Shown: positions 42,474 through 52,641 of the stretch, in pieces
Layout: each line of letters begins with the position of its first letter
How positions within the stretch are numbered: the stretch's first letter is position 1
Assembly (NCBI GenBank): GCA_037178625.1
Contig: CM074127.1
Coordinates: 558,001-622,000, forward strand
Length of the DNA stretch: 64,000 nucleotides
Direction: 5' to 3'
Source: Skeletonema tropicum
Taxonomy: Eukaryota > Bacillariophyta > Thalassiosirophyceae > Thalassiosirales > Thalassiosiraceae
The notes under the pieces: model-generated
Database searches by the model: none
The model's input: only the letters and a program-made list of their open reading frames with translations
Told to the model about the DNA's origin: nothing
Translations under genes and position numbers: made by a program

Positions 42474-44809
42474 ATGAAACAAATACTCTCCCATAGCACA
42501 CTACTAACCGCCGCATCCCTCGTGGCAATCGCCACAGGTGATGAATATACTCATCAATATAAAAAGGGCGATCGTGTCGATCTGTGGGTGAACAAGGTGC
42601 GTCGTCATTTTCGGTACGGCTGGTTTATTTTTTAAAAATTAAAAAAAATGATAAGATATGGAGTGGCGAAGAGAGTTATAGGATATCTTTGCACGGATGA
42701 AACTGTTGCCGCCGCTGCAATTACATGCCTAATTATCATTCAATATTTGCTCACCATATGATAATTGTCTATCTTCCAACCCCATCAAATGATATAACGA
42801 ACGAAACTGCAATAACAAAATAAATTCAACTCAACAATTATTCCAATCCGCATCCACCACAGGTGGGCCCCTACGCCAACCCCCAAGAAGCCTACGAATA
42901 CTACACCCTCCCCTACTGCGCCCCAGACACCAAACACCACCCCTCCAACGAAAACGGCGCCTTCAACGCCCTCAAGGCCCACTCCATCGGTGAACGTCTC
43001 GGCGGGCACGCCCTCCGTCACTCCGGCCACGATTTAATCTTCGCCGACGACAAGGGCGGTGTCCTCGAAACCTGTAACACAGACGTCCTTACCGATGAAC
43101 AAACCGCCCTATTCGCACGTGCCGCAGCCGATCAATGGTTCTACCAAATGTACGTCGATGATCTCCCCGTGTGGGGGATGGTGGGTGAAATGTTACCCGA
43201 TTTGGATGCCGCCAAATCAGAAAAATTTGGGAGTGATCTAAGTCATTTGGAGGAGGCGGTGGCCAAGCATGCGTTGGAGGGGGGGAAGCTGACCCCATAT
43301 GTGTATACGAAGCGGACTTTGGTGGTGAGTTATAATGATGATCGGATTGTCAAGGTTGATTTGACAAGTGATCCATCGTCATTGAAGGAGGTGAAAAAAG
43401 GGATGCAGTTGAAATTTGAATTGGATATTCAGTGGGCCAAGACCAATACACCCTTTCATTCGAGGTTTGATCGATATTTGGATCATGCCTTTTTTAAACA
43501 TCAGATACATTGGTTTAGTATCTTTAATTCGTTCATGATGGTGTTGTTTTTGATGGGGTTGGTGGCGTTGATTTTGTTGAGAACGTTGAGGAAGGATTAT
43601 GCCCGATATGCCTTGAATCATGGACCGGGGGGGAGGGATTTGGAAATGGCAGAGCAGCAGCAGCATGATCATCATGGGAGTGATGAGGAGGAAGAGGATG
43701 TGGATGAGAATGGAAAGCCATTGTTGGATGAGGCGGGGCGTCCTTCTTCTGGTCCTGGACGGATGGGAGTGGAGGATAGTGGATGGAAACAAGTTCATGG
43801 AGATGTATTCCGTGCTCCGAAATTCTTGCCATTGCTTGCCGCTATTTTGGGAACGGGATGGCAACTTGTCACATTGGTTATGGGTGTTGTTCTCTTTGCC
43901 GTTGCGGGACCTTTGCATGGAGAAGTACACGAGGAACGTGGGGAAGTGTTGCATGCAATTTTGGTGTTTTACTCGTTGAGTAGTATTGTGGCTGGATATG
44001 CCTCGGGAAGTTATTTCAAGCTTTACTTTGCAACCACTCCGGCGGGAAGGGCCAAGGGGGGTGCAGCTGCTGGTGGAACCACACAGTGGCAATTGACAAT
44101 GGCGTTGACGGTACTTTTGCTCCCAACCATCCTTGTGAGCGTTCTCTCCGTTCTCAACTTCATCGCCCTTTGCTACCAGACCATCTACTACATTCCCTTT
44201 TTGGTATTGCTCAAATTATTCTTCTTGTGGGTGTTCGTGTCGGTCCCACTCTGCATCCTCGGAACATTGCTGGGACGTCACGCCAAGTTGGGTGGTAAGA
44301 AGAGTGATCCATTCCCATGCCGTGTGAATGCCATTCCTCGTCCCATCCCAGATGATATTCAATGGTATGGAGTTCCAGCCAATCTCATCCCATTTGCCGG
44401 GCTACTTTCATTCGGATCAATTTTCATTGAGCTTTACTACATTTTGACGTCGTTGTGGAATTACAAGTTTTATCACGTCTACGGATTCCTTTTGGGAGTT
44501 TATGCCATCCTCTGTTTGGTCGTGTGTATGACAACCGTCATTGTGGTGTACTTTTGTCTCAACTCGGAGAATTATCTGTGGCAGTGGACTGCCTTCTACT
44601 CGGGGTCCTCGACAGCATTATATGTCTTCCTCTACTCGATTTATTACTTTGTGTTCAAGACGAGTATGAATGGGTTGATCCAGACTTCATTTTACTTTGG
44701 ATACATGCTTCTGATCAGTTTGGGTGTTGGTACTCTTTGTGGAACTTTGGGTCATTGGTCGGCGAATAAATTTGTGAGAACAATCTTCCAGAATGTCAAG
44801 GTTGATTAA
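42474..44809 (+). CDS. TM9SF3-like: TM9SF/EMP70 nonaspanin, nine-spanning membrane protein (2 exons)
   Basis: Exon 1 is 42474-42596 and exon 2 is 42863-44809, joined in phase 0 across a 266-bp intron (GTGCGT..ACAG), for about 689 residues. Start choice: the ATG at 42474 gives a clean signal peptide (MKQILSHSTLLTAASLVAIA), whereas earlier in-frame codons do not. The luminal region has the family hallmark WVNK-VGPYANPQEAYEYYTL, with the splice site in the middle, then LPYC. After MVGEM and a long luminal domain come nine hydrophobic spans, from the IHWFSIFNSFMMVLFLMGL segment to FYFGYMLLISLGVGT. The C-terminal VKVD fits the KxD/E Golgi-retention signal known for this family. Expected role is cargo sorting and membrane-protein trafficking in the Golgi/endosomal system. 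Confidence 0.92.
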
Positions 44810-45870
44810 GTATGTAGATGACTGGCGTGCTGTGAATATACATGATGTCAGAACAGGGGCTGTAATAGAGAAGCTTTAGAGAAAGACAAAGATAATTCAT
44901 GATTTGCTTTAGCTCACTTTTCCATTTAAATTTGTGCAATTGAAATTGTAGTTCAACAGTGATAAGCAAGACTTAGAATAGAGCTAAGTATTTTCATGAC
45001 GGAGTTTCGAATCTCTCCTCAACGCTTAGCTATGTTGCTCTGCACTAGCTCTGATTCCCGCAAACATATGCAGAAGACGACGCAAAGGAGAGATACTAAA
45101 ATGTAGTAGGGCTAATCAGACATACATTAAAATTTCTGTTACATTAGCTGTCTCAGTTACAGATAGAGATAGAGGGCTGCTTGATTAAGTTAGAAACAGC
45201 GCAGCCTTCTCTCCCACACTCTTTAGAGGGCTTGTTTGTCGATGGAAAAGCTGTAAGTACCACCCGCCCCCTTCAGTCACAAAAAAGTATGTGGGGCTGA
45301 TGGGCAAGGGGATCTAAGGGGAGTGTCTCTGGACAAAAAAAATGTGACTGCTATGCTGTGACTATGACCTTCAAAGGCAGGATGAAAGATAAAGACATTA
45401 CCAGTACCGCTAACATCATGCAGAGTAGTCTTCGGATATTTGCAAATGTCTTTGAGCGGAACCAAAAAGCGCTGAAGCGCGCGGTCGTTCCCATGTCGTT
45501 CGTATGAATGTGAGGGAGTGTAAAGAAACGATTCGTTGAAAGCGGAGAACAACTTAGCTTCGTTAATTAGTAATTGTTTTGTAGAAAATTGCATTTGATT
45601 ACATCTTCCAAAAGGTCAACAAAAAGCTTTTTGGTGGCAGAAGAGAAAGAGAGCCTTCTCCGGTTCTCGGCCGATCAATGAAATCACAATCGTGAAAAAA
45701 CTGCTCTTGCTTGTCCCGGCTTTGCAAGCACACACACAAAAAACACACTACGATTACAATACCGTCAACAACTAACTCGAAGCAAGAGAACATAAACTGC
45801 CCTCTCTCTCTAGAGACCACACTCGTTGACCATACATATTTATGTCTATTTCGTTCTGATCTCTCAAGAA
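44810..45870. other. Intergenic with one LINE 3'-end footprint (45108-45141)
   Basis: At 45108-45141 the sequence AGGGCTAATCAGACATACAT, followed by TAAAATTTCTGTTA, matches the 3' end of the LINE at 49328. It is the same GGGCTAATC variant. A convincing target duplication was not found. No gene is otherwise supported in this interval. Confidence 0.5.
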
Positions 45871-46926
45871 ATGGATATGGATATGATAGACAGCGAGCAC
45901 AAATGCTCATCAAGTTCGGCAGCACACAACAGAGTCTGCACCAGTGGACCAAGGCGTGGTAAGGTCTTTCTCCCTCCACCACCACTTGCCGAGAAGCAGC
46001 CTGTTGCGGCAGATGACCCACTGCCATCCAGCAGCAATGACTGTCGCGTTGACGACGAGGCATCCGCACTCTCGGTAGAGAACTACGCCAATCTCTTCTT
46101 CGGCTCAGACGATGACGACGACGACGACAACTCGATGACACTCAACAGTTCTATTCACAGTCTAGCCATGTCGAAACATCATCACTGTTGGGAGGCAGAG
46201 CTGCATTTACTGCCCACATCATCATCGTCATCATCCTCATCATCTACTCGGTCAGCATCCATCGTCCCTCTACTTCCTCCAACAACCGACCGACGCAAGC
46301 GACGACGAGTGTCCTTCACCACCTCCACACCCACCATCCACACACTTCTCACCGTCCCTCCCTCCTCCAAAATGACCCCATCCGAAAAATCCACCTCATG
46401 GCTCCAACCCACCGACATTGAATCACTCAAGTCATCTGCTCTATCCACCATCCAAACTGTACGAAATCGCATCTCCTCATCGAATGCACGTGAATACCAA
46501 CATCGTAACAAGTTCCGTGCACTCATGGTAACCATCGAAAACGAGACGGACTCCTCCATACGTGGATTAGAACACAAGGTATACAGACGAAAGGAGACAC
46601 GAAGGATGTTGATTCAAGATGTGATGGATTGTCAACATTATATTACTGGGTTGGAACGATTTGGACATGTGATGAGTATGGATGAAAAGAGGAGGTTGTT
46701 GGCGAATGCTTCGTTGAAGAAGAGTAGGGTTTGTGTGAAGAGGGCTTTGTTGGATGCTAGTGATGATTACAAGGAGGTTTATGGCAATAATCATCATCAT
46801 CATCTTGGGCAATATCAGTATCATCATGATTGTATTCCTTCACCTTTGAAACCTGAAGCGATGAAGATTCGAAGGGTTTCATCTGGTGCTGTTACAGATG
46901 ATTGCGCTACGAAGTCATCATTATAG
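45871..46926 (+). CDS. Diatom-type conserved protein, probable paralogue of the gene at 1-434
   Basis: About 351 residues from the ATG at 45871; the open frame begins 45 bases earlier at a TTG. The N-terminal half is low-complexity with runs of Asp, Ser and Pro. The conserved half begins RRKRRRVSF (~residue 160) and has TSWLQPTDIESLKSSALSTI. After an acidic spacer come SIRGLEHKVYRRKETRRMLI and DEKRRLLANASLKKSRVCVK, then ALLDASDDY. The same order (basic-VxF, LW/SW segment, G-L-E helix with a regular Arg pattern, A-x-x-S-x-x-x-R-x-x-A helix) is seen in the protein at the left edge. Function is unknown, and no localisation signal is visible. Confidence 0.7.
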   Translation: MDMDMIDSEHKCSSSSAAHNRVCTSGPRRGKVFLPPPPLAEKQPVAADDPLPSSSNDCRVDDEASALSVENYANLFFGSDDDDDDDNSMTLNSSIHSLAMSKHHHCWEAELHLLPTSSSSSSSSSTRSASIVPLLPPTTDRRKRRRVSFTTSTPTIHTLLTVPPSSKMTPSEKSTSWLQPTDIESLKSSALSTIQTVRNRISSSNAREYQHRNKFRALMVTIENETDSSIRGLEHKVYRRKETRRMLIQDVMDCQHYITGLERFGHVMSMDEKRRLLANASLKKSRVCVKRALLDASDDYKEVYGNNHHHHLGQYQYHHDCIPSPLKPEAMKIRRVSSGAVTDDCATKSSL

Positions 46927-47223
46927 AGTATGTAGCAATTATATAAGACATGCATTATGGGGTCCAACGGTCTACTGCCAACTGCCAACGTGTGTCTTAT
47001 GCATGCAGGAGGAGTACTTGCAAACTGAGGCCATCGTTAACATTCTCTAGAGCTGGGTCAGCGGGGTCAAGATGCTTGTGACACTCCAAATCTTTACTTT
47101 TGGTTCATACATACTCATGATCTACAGCTAGCTTCTCTCTCTTCAAGAGGTAGGCAGATCTTTGTACCAACGGCATCAATTTGGTACAACTGAAGATTTA
47201 ATTGGTACATAAAATTCTTTAAA
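46927..47223. other. Convergent intergenic region
   Basis: Lies between two convergent genes. No feature is recognised. Confidence 0.35.
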
Positions 47224-48356
47224 CTATAAGTTAAAAGTCTGTCTTACGAAGCAGTTCCCTTCTTCTACACATTTGGGGCGTTTCCTAGTATTGATCCAAG
47301 GTGGACTCACGCGAGTCCCCTCTTTATGATGTGTCTTGGGAGTTAAGTGAAAGTGCCAGGAGTGAATCTCTTCGCAAGCATGGTAATATGACTGGAAATG
47401 ATAGCACTGGTTTACGGCCCAAATAGCGGCATTTTCTGCCTGCATCTCATTCATGAAGAAGAACTCCTTTCTACCGCCCCTGCTCTTTCGTTGGAAGGGT
47501 TCTGGTCTAAGCGTCCCCTTGAGCTTATTCTTGTGGAAGATCCATGTATCAATAGAGCCTGGGTTATTCATGCAATTATCTGGTGTCTTTTGTTCTTCAT
47601 TTATTGGATCAAGATATTGTGGGTGGACTTTTCCGACTATCTGCTTGTAGAAGTAGTCAGCCTCGGGTGATATTAAGTCGGTGTATCCACGTGTTCCCAA
47701 TGAAATGAGAAAACTTCTGGATTCAAGAAACGAGCATGTTTCATGGTATCATCAAATGCTTGATCTGCATTCGCCATGACGACAATGTCCCCCGTCACAT
47801 AGTCGGATAATGCATTCTGGAACATTTGGTAGTAGTTTGGCTGACCGTTTGGTGAACCTACGCAAGTTACTTTGGATAATAGGTCGACGTGACTGTCCGA
47901 TCCGATGGGGAATGATGTGATGTCAAGCGTACGGCTAAGCTGAATCATCCCTTTGAGGAATAGGTCACAATTGGCAGTTCCCTTTACTCCATCGAGAAAG
48001 ATAACAACCTGATCAAAGTGCGGGTTGAGAATGTTTGCCAACAACGATGCTCTAATTTCGAGTCGATGTGGATGAACTTCCGTTCCCTTTTCCTGTGCCC
48101 AGAAGCTTGTTACGTAGGAGACCTTGGGTTGTGATGCATCTGTCCGGTCAGCAATAGAAAATTCATCGTTCTTCACATTTAGAGCAAGAGCCCTCCGGCC
48201 ACGGAGAGAGACTGCCTTGTGATCGGCCAAATAATTTCCAGCTGATAGAGTATCTGGAACATCGTCGAGATCGGTCGTCTTCATTCCGAAACCGATGACC
48301 GCCACCAACAGAGCAGAGACCGCAAAAAGGGTCAGAATAATAATTTTCGTCCACAT
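47224..48356 (-). pseudogene. Type II membrane glycosyltransferase-like protein with a one-base frameshift
   Basis: The first segment (48356 to ~47712) has an N-terminal anchor (IIILTLFAVSALLVAVIGFG). A lumenal domain follows with SLLANILNPHFDQVVIFLDG, the NYYQMFQNALSDYVTGDIVV segment and then MANADQAFDDT. The second segment (47706 to 47224) has LISLGTRGYTDLIS, SIDTWIFHKNKL, MQAENAAIWAV and ACEEIHSWHFHL. Those pieces occur in this order in an uncharacterised glycosyltransferase-like family known to me from diatoms. The two frames meet at the run AAAA on the plus strand (47710-47713). One base fewer than expected there turns the continuation LISLGTRGY out of frame and leads to a stop at 47673. 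It is either a true frameshift, making a pseudogene, or a homopolymer error in the sequence. Everything else is intact. Confidence 0.65.
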
Positions 48357-48633
48357 TGCTGTTTTGCCTTGTCAGTAGGTTGTATGATAATAAATCTATC
48401 TAATAATAAATATGAGCTCACAGAAGGGCTGCTTACTGACAGTTCTTCGTGACCCAGACGGTTTGCAGCAGACTCAGATATTACTTTAAAGTGTTGTTTA
48501 GCTTGGTGTGTGCGTGCGTCATAAAAAAGCTGGCGTTGTCTTTGATGATGTATAAGTATTCATTCGGTACTTAATGACCTAAATGACTGAAAGTAATAAA
48601 GTAATACGTATTCCAACATACTAAGTACCTCTC
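48357..48633. other. Upstream region of the glycosyltransferase-like gene
   Basis: No specific element recognised. Confidence 0.3.
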
Positions 48634-48680
48634 TTAATGTCGCCTCTTGAGGGCCCACCAGACTACTTTAAAATTTCTGT
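48634..48680 (+). mobile_element. 47-bp LINE 3'-end micro-insertion
   Basis: The sequence TTAATGTCGCCTCTTGAGGG is followed by CCCACCAGAC and TACTTTAAAATTTCTGT. It corresponds to the 3' end of the local LINE family. The direct repeat TACCTCTC lies on both sides (48626-48633 and 48681-48688), fitting an 8-bp target duplication. This is an extremely truncated insertion. Confidence 0.65.
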
Positions 48681-49519
48681 TACCTCTCCGTCGAATACCG
48701 TGAATGACAGGTTTCACAATAAAGCAGATGTATGTTTCGCACATGTTTCTACGTAGGTACGTCGTACGGAGGGGGAAATGGGAAAAAAGAGGATGCGAAC
48801 CCAAGTGTGTAAAACGGGGGCAAAGGTACATAGGAATTAATATTACATTACCAGCAGTTTTACTGTAGGTAAGGGAAATACCCCTTGTATTATCCCTCTC
48901 TTCTTTCTCTCTAATGCACCATCACTCCACACGAAAACATTATTTCAACAATCTCTAATCTCTAACAACAGGAACAGGAGCATCCGGAAGAACACTAAAC
49001 ATCTCCAACAAGTCAGCAGCACACTTGTCTTCAAAATATTTTTGAAAGAATAATATAATCTCGATTGGATCCAATTCTCCATCGCCATTCCCAACGTCCA
49101 TTTCAAAGTAGGTAACTTTGTCCTTGAAGGCTTCACTGACGAGTGCACCGAATTCGACGTTCGTTCCTTGGGTGAATGGGAAAACGGCTGCTTGGATCTT
49201 GCGTACGATGGTGGCTACCACTGCTGCTTTTAGGACTTCATCTTCATCGTCGCAGTTGGAGCTAGGCTTTTTTCCCCGCAATGCGGCGTCTGTAGCAGAA
49301 GTTGATGTAGCAGAAGTTGATGGGGTAATAATATAACAGAAATTTTAAAGTACGTCTGATTAGCCCTCTAGGGGCGAAATTATGACTAACCAACATGTGT
49401 GCTGTGTCGGTAGCATTGATAGTGCTCTATACTGCCTCCACAACTGTTTCTCAGATCGCACTCCAAGCCAGAAGACCTAAATAGTCTCCTGGCCAGGATT
49501 AGTTCAACCATACGGTTGT

Positions 49520-52438
49520 TTACGTCGTCGATTTCTCGAGTTCATTGAGGACTGCGTCTATTATCGGCTGTCCCTCCTCACGATACAATACTACTCTATT
49601 TGCGTGTTCCTCGGCTTCATCAGCCACACGTTGCCGCTGAGGTGGCGGTAATGGTGGGCCAAATTCATTGAAGTAGAACGATAAAGTTCGTTGACTTTTC
49701 TTCCGCTGTTCTGCTCGCATCTCGACCGCTTGCCTGCCTATCTTGAGGTGATGCACCCACATTCGCCTAGTAGCCAAATCCATATTGCTTATTTCGTCAA
49801 TACTATGATTTGCCCACCGTTGGTGAAAGCCTGGCGGCATCTCCTCTCGATGTTGACTGTACCATACCAATTGCTCTGCTAAATGTGCACTCTCTATTTG
49901 CTTGTCAAATGACTGAGTTCCATGAGCTAGTCTGTTTCGCTCATGCCACTGCGGTAGTGCAACTTCATACCAGATCAATTTTTGGAGTTGATAAAACTGC
50001 TGGTGGGCGTCCCCATGATGAGTACTCTCCAATGCTTGATACCATTCTTTTACCAGATATCCTCTGAAGAAGTCATCCCACCCGAGGTCACGTTGTGCTT
50101 CCAGTGCTTCCTGGATCCTCGGGTCTTCTGATGTGGTTCGAATCTCGCCCCCGTTTGCATATTGTTCTACCAAGTTTGCCACTCTGAGTAGTATTTTTCG
50201 TGATATTTTCCGGAGTCCTTTCTTCCGGAGTGCTGCTATAATTGCAGCACGTTTCGCAGCCATATCCGGGTGGGAACATTGAAACACGTGTGCTATTGTT
50301 TCGTCATCACACTGCCGACAGTTCGGACACTGCGATACTTGCGTTTCATGTTGCTTCACGTGATTCACTGGGAGGAGGCCATGCATTAGTTTGCAGGTAA
50401 ATCGCTGCTGGCTAAGGGTACTTTTCCGTCTCACTTCCCCTATCGTCATCCAATACACATTGTCATATTGCTCGTCCGTCCATCCGTGTCTTCGCTTGAT
50501 ATATTTCCGGAGGATTGGTTCACGACGCGCTTTGTTGACGTGGCTTCGCATCCCAGCTGTGATCCACTTATTCCCTATTCGTAAAACTGCTTTTGATCCC
50601 TCATACGGCATCTGTAATATTTCTTGCTCAGGTGGTAATTGGATGGGATTCTCAATGGCTGCTGCCGTTGTTTCTCCCGCTAATTCGTCGCACGCAATGT
50701 TGATCATAGCGTTGTCATCCAATCCATCCAAGTCTTTCTCTTTTCCCAATGCGCTTTCCGTGGTTTCTAATGAATCGCAGTCACTTTCGTCCGGTTCCGT
50801 CTTCTTTTTGGCCGTATCTTGGTGTCCCCGGACGTGCTGACTAATTACTCCAAATGGTAACTTCTGCCGTAGATGCTGTATTGCCATCAAAAGATCTCCT
50901 TCAGGTTGTATTGTGTCCCGTCCTGTCTTCATTGGCCGATTACTCGTAAAAGCACCTGACTCATTATCAAACCATTGAGTAATATCGTCGTCTGGCCCCA
51001 ATTCTATGCCAAGATATTGTATGTGATACAGCGCTCGATACAACCCTTCCAATTCAGCTCGGTACGAGTTTACTGAGCTAACGTTTGTCATCAAAAAACA
51101 TGCCTTGACATACTCGTTTTGATTAGTTGGGATAATCCATGCTGCCGCTGCCACATTGTGCACTCGAAGGACAGAACCATCACTACCTGTCTTCTTTGGC
51201 TTCATTTCCGTGCCTGGTAGGTGTGTATTTTCGGTCACGTATCCCGGAGGCTTAGCTTCCTGCTGTTGCTGTTGTGCCATCTGATACGGACGGCGAGTCC
51301 ATACACCCTCATCTACCTCTGCCATTTTCATCGGATAACACTCTAGCGGTATAGCGTTGACGTCACATTCATATTTGTAGAACCCACTTTGCACTGGTTG
51401 TTCTGTTAGCTTCTGAATAAAGCTTTCACCAGTGGCTGTCTCTCCTCGTTTGTAGATCACCCCCTTACCTCGGTAGCAGTCATACCATGTGTTCCGTTTC
51501 ACCGGAAACCACTTTCCAAGTGGTATGTCAAGTTCCATTGAATTGGTGTGGTGGTGGCGACTATCCAATCTATTGCAGAATGTTTCTCGTATACACCTAC
51601 GAAACAAGGAGAACCACTTCTTCGGAGGGCATGGAGTTTGCGGCCATCTCCAATCAGATCCTGCTACAAAATTGCCCCCCAGCGTTGTATTTCCAATATA
51701 TTCTCCATTCTCAACCACTAGGTCTGCTAATGTGATCACTCGCATATAGATACGGACTGCATTGAGCTTTCTCAATATCGATGGCTTTATTTTCCGTCGA
51801 ATAAATGCTTCCATAATTGATTGATCGCCTTCCCTCTGCAGTGCTGGGATTGTGGCATCTTCCATCCATATCGTAGCATCTATCTCAGCTAATCGATTTT
51901 TCAAGCTCACTAGTAGTCCATTGTCCATATATGTCAGCCTTTCTTTGTACTCAAACAATGGTGTTATCAGGCCTGACTGCAGTTGCAATTCATCCAATGT
52001 GAAGAGAAAATCCTCCGCCAATGTCTTCCCATTTCTAAGCTGCTTGACAACATACTCTGACTGCAATTCAGTTTGCCTCGAATACATGTCTGGGATTTCC
52101 ATCCCTCCTTGCTCCATAGGACCTCGGAGCACTGCGTCTGGTGAGTTCCTATTAAAGTGCATATATGGGAGGAAGTTGTGCCGTACGATTGTATCCATCT
52201 TTTTGCATTGTTTCTTACTGAAGGACGTCAAGTGAAGGACGTAATCCAATGTTGGCATCAATCGTTGGTAGAGTAGTTGCTTCGTCTCACTTGCTGTCAG
52301 GAATCCCAAAGACGTAGACTTGGAAATTCTCCTCAATTTCTCCATGATGACCTCGTACTCTTGCTTCTGGTTCCCATCGGGGCACAAGTGGTATCCCAAC
52401 CCTTTATTCGGTTGATTTGGTGACTTAAACTGTATCAC
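49520..52438 (-). CDS. C-terminal part of a LINE ORF: post-RT region, RNase H-like domain and Cys/His motif
   Basis: The frame is open for 972 codons without a natural start: its first codon is a GTG at the inversion junction. The N-terminal part (KGLGYHLCPDGNQKQEYEVI) resembles the segment following the polymerase core in non-LTR elements. The YADD-type active site is absent. Residues ~420-540 look like RNase H, with DGSV, SYRAELEGL, QWFDNESGAF and VRGHQD supplying the acidic and His positions. A Cys/His cluster (CPNCRQC-x6-H-x3-C) lies near residue 703. The tail is Arg/Gln-rich. Not autonomous as it stands. Confidence 0.75.
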   Translation of the reverse strand: MIQFKSPNQPNKGLGYHLCPDGNQKQEYEVIMEKLRRISKSTSLGFLTASETKQLLYQRLMPTLDYVLHLTSFSKKQCKKMDTIVRHNFLPYMHFNRNSPDAVLRGPMEQGGMEIPDMYSRQTELQSEYVVKQLRNGKTLAEDFLFTLDELQLQSGLITPLFEYKERLTYMDNGLLVSLKNRLAEIDATIWMEDATIPALQREGDQSIMEAFIRRKIKPSILRKLNAVRIYMRVITLADLVVENGEYIGNTTLGGNFVAGSDWRWPQTPCPPKKWFSLFRRCIRETFCNRLDSRHHHTNSMELDIPLGKWFPVKRNTWYDCYRGKGVIYKRGETATGESFIQKLTEQPVQSGFYKYECDVNAIPLECYPMKMAEVDEGVWTRRPYQMAQQQQQEAKPPGYVTENTHLPGTEMKPKKTGSDGSVLRVHNVAAAAWIIPTNQNEYVKACFLMTNVSSVNSYRAELEGLYRALYHIQYLGIELGPDDDITQWFDNESGAFTSNRPMKTGRDTIQPEGDLLMAIQHLRQKLPFGVISQHVRGHQDTAKKKTEPDESDCDSLETTESALGKEKDLDGLDDNAMINIACDELAGETTAAAIENPIQLPPEQEILQMPYEGSKAVLRIGNKWITAGMRSHVNKARREPILRKYIKRRHGWTDEQYDNVYWMTIGEVRRKSTLSQQRFTCKLMHGLLPVNHVKQHETQVSQCPNCRQCDDETIAHVFQCSHPDMAAKRAAIIAALRKKGLRKISRKILLRVANLVEQYANGGEIRTTSEDPRIQEALEAQRDLGWDDFFRGYLVKEWYQALESTHHGDAHQQFYQLQKLIWYEVALPQWHERNRLAHGTQSFDKQIESAHLAEQLVWYSQHREEMPPGFHQRWANHSIDEISNMDLATRRMWVHHLKIGRQAVEMRAEQRKKSQRTLSFYFNEFGPPLPPPQRQRVADEAEEHANRVVLYREEGQPIIDAVLNELEKSTT

Positions 52439-52576
52439 TGACTTGGCACCTTTAGTGATACAGTTTAAGTCACCAAATCAACCGAATAAAGGGTTGGGAT
52501 ACCACTTGTGCCCCGATGGGAACCAGAAGCAAGAGTACGAGGTCATCATGGAGAAATTGAGGAGAATTTCCAAGTC
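52317..52576. repeat. 123-bp inverted duplication at the 5' end of the LINE
   Basis: 52317-52439 and 52454-52576 are essentially perfect reverse complements with a 14-nt spacer. Both contain the TTTATTCGGTTGATTTGG / CCAAATCAACCGAATAAA block. The outer right end abuts the target duplication directly. Confidence 0.85.
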
Positions 52577-52641
52577 GAAGTTGATGGGGTAGCCAAGACG
52601 ACCAAGAGAAGGGTGAGGATGGAGGTGATGAACTTCTTCAT

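Larger units (their letters stand above)
49328..52576 (-). mobile_element. 5'-truncated LINE-type retroelement with 15-bp target duplication
   Basis: Perfect 15-bp direct repeats (GAAGTTGATGGGGTA at 49313-49327 and 52577-52591) bracket 3249 bp. The element runs on the minus strand. It has a long open frame (49520-52438), a ~190-bp 3' UTR, and a 3' end reading TACTTTAAAATTTCTGTTA then TATTATTA instead of poly(A). At its 5' side a 123-bp inverted duplication (52317-52439 and 52454-52576, spacer 14 bp) suggests twin priming during insertion. The reverse-transcriptase catalytic core is missing, so this copy is 5'-truncated. The perfect target duplication and intact frame suggest a young insertion. 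Confidence 0.85.
48955..52641 (-). pseudogene. Small secreted-protein gene split by a LINE insertion
   Basis: The 5' part (52641 to 52577) encodes a signal peptide, MKKFITSILTLLLVVLATPS, ending in TS. The 3' part (49327 to 48955) continues in frame with a Ser/Thr/Ala repeat, a KKPSSNCDDEDEVLKAAVVA segment and a helical region. That region carries GNGDGELDPIE, an incomplete EF-hand-like loop, and the frame ends PVVRD. The parts meet exactly at the 15-bp duplication GAAGTTGATGGGGTA that flanks the inserted element. Without the insertion the frame is continuous, at roughly 140-150 residues. The function is unknown. As it stands the gene cannot make its normal product, unless the insertion is only on one haplotype. 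Confidence 0.75.

Noticed and set aside
43379..44092. 237-codon minus-strand frame inside the TM9SF gene.
   Set aside because: Antisense shadow of a strongly conserved membrane-protein exon.
48634..49375. The LINE 3'-end motifs at 48.6 and 49.3 kb as the two ends of a ~0.7-kb element containing the EF-hand-like frame.
   Set aside because: The frame between them continues across the LINE to a signal peptide at 52641, and the 48634 copy has its own 8-bp duplication.
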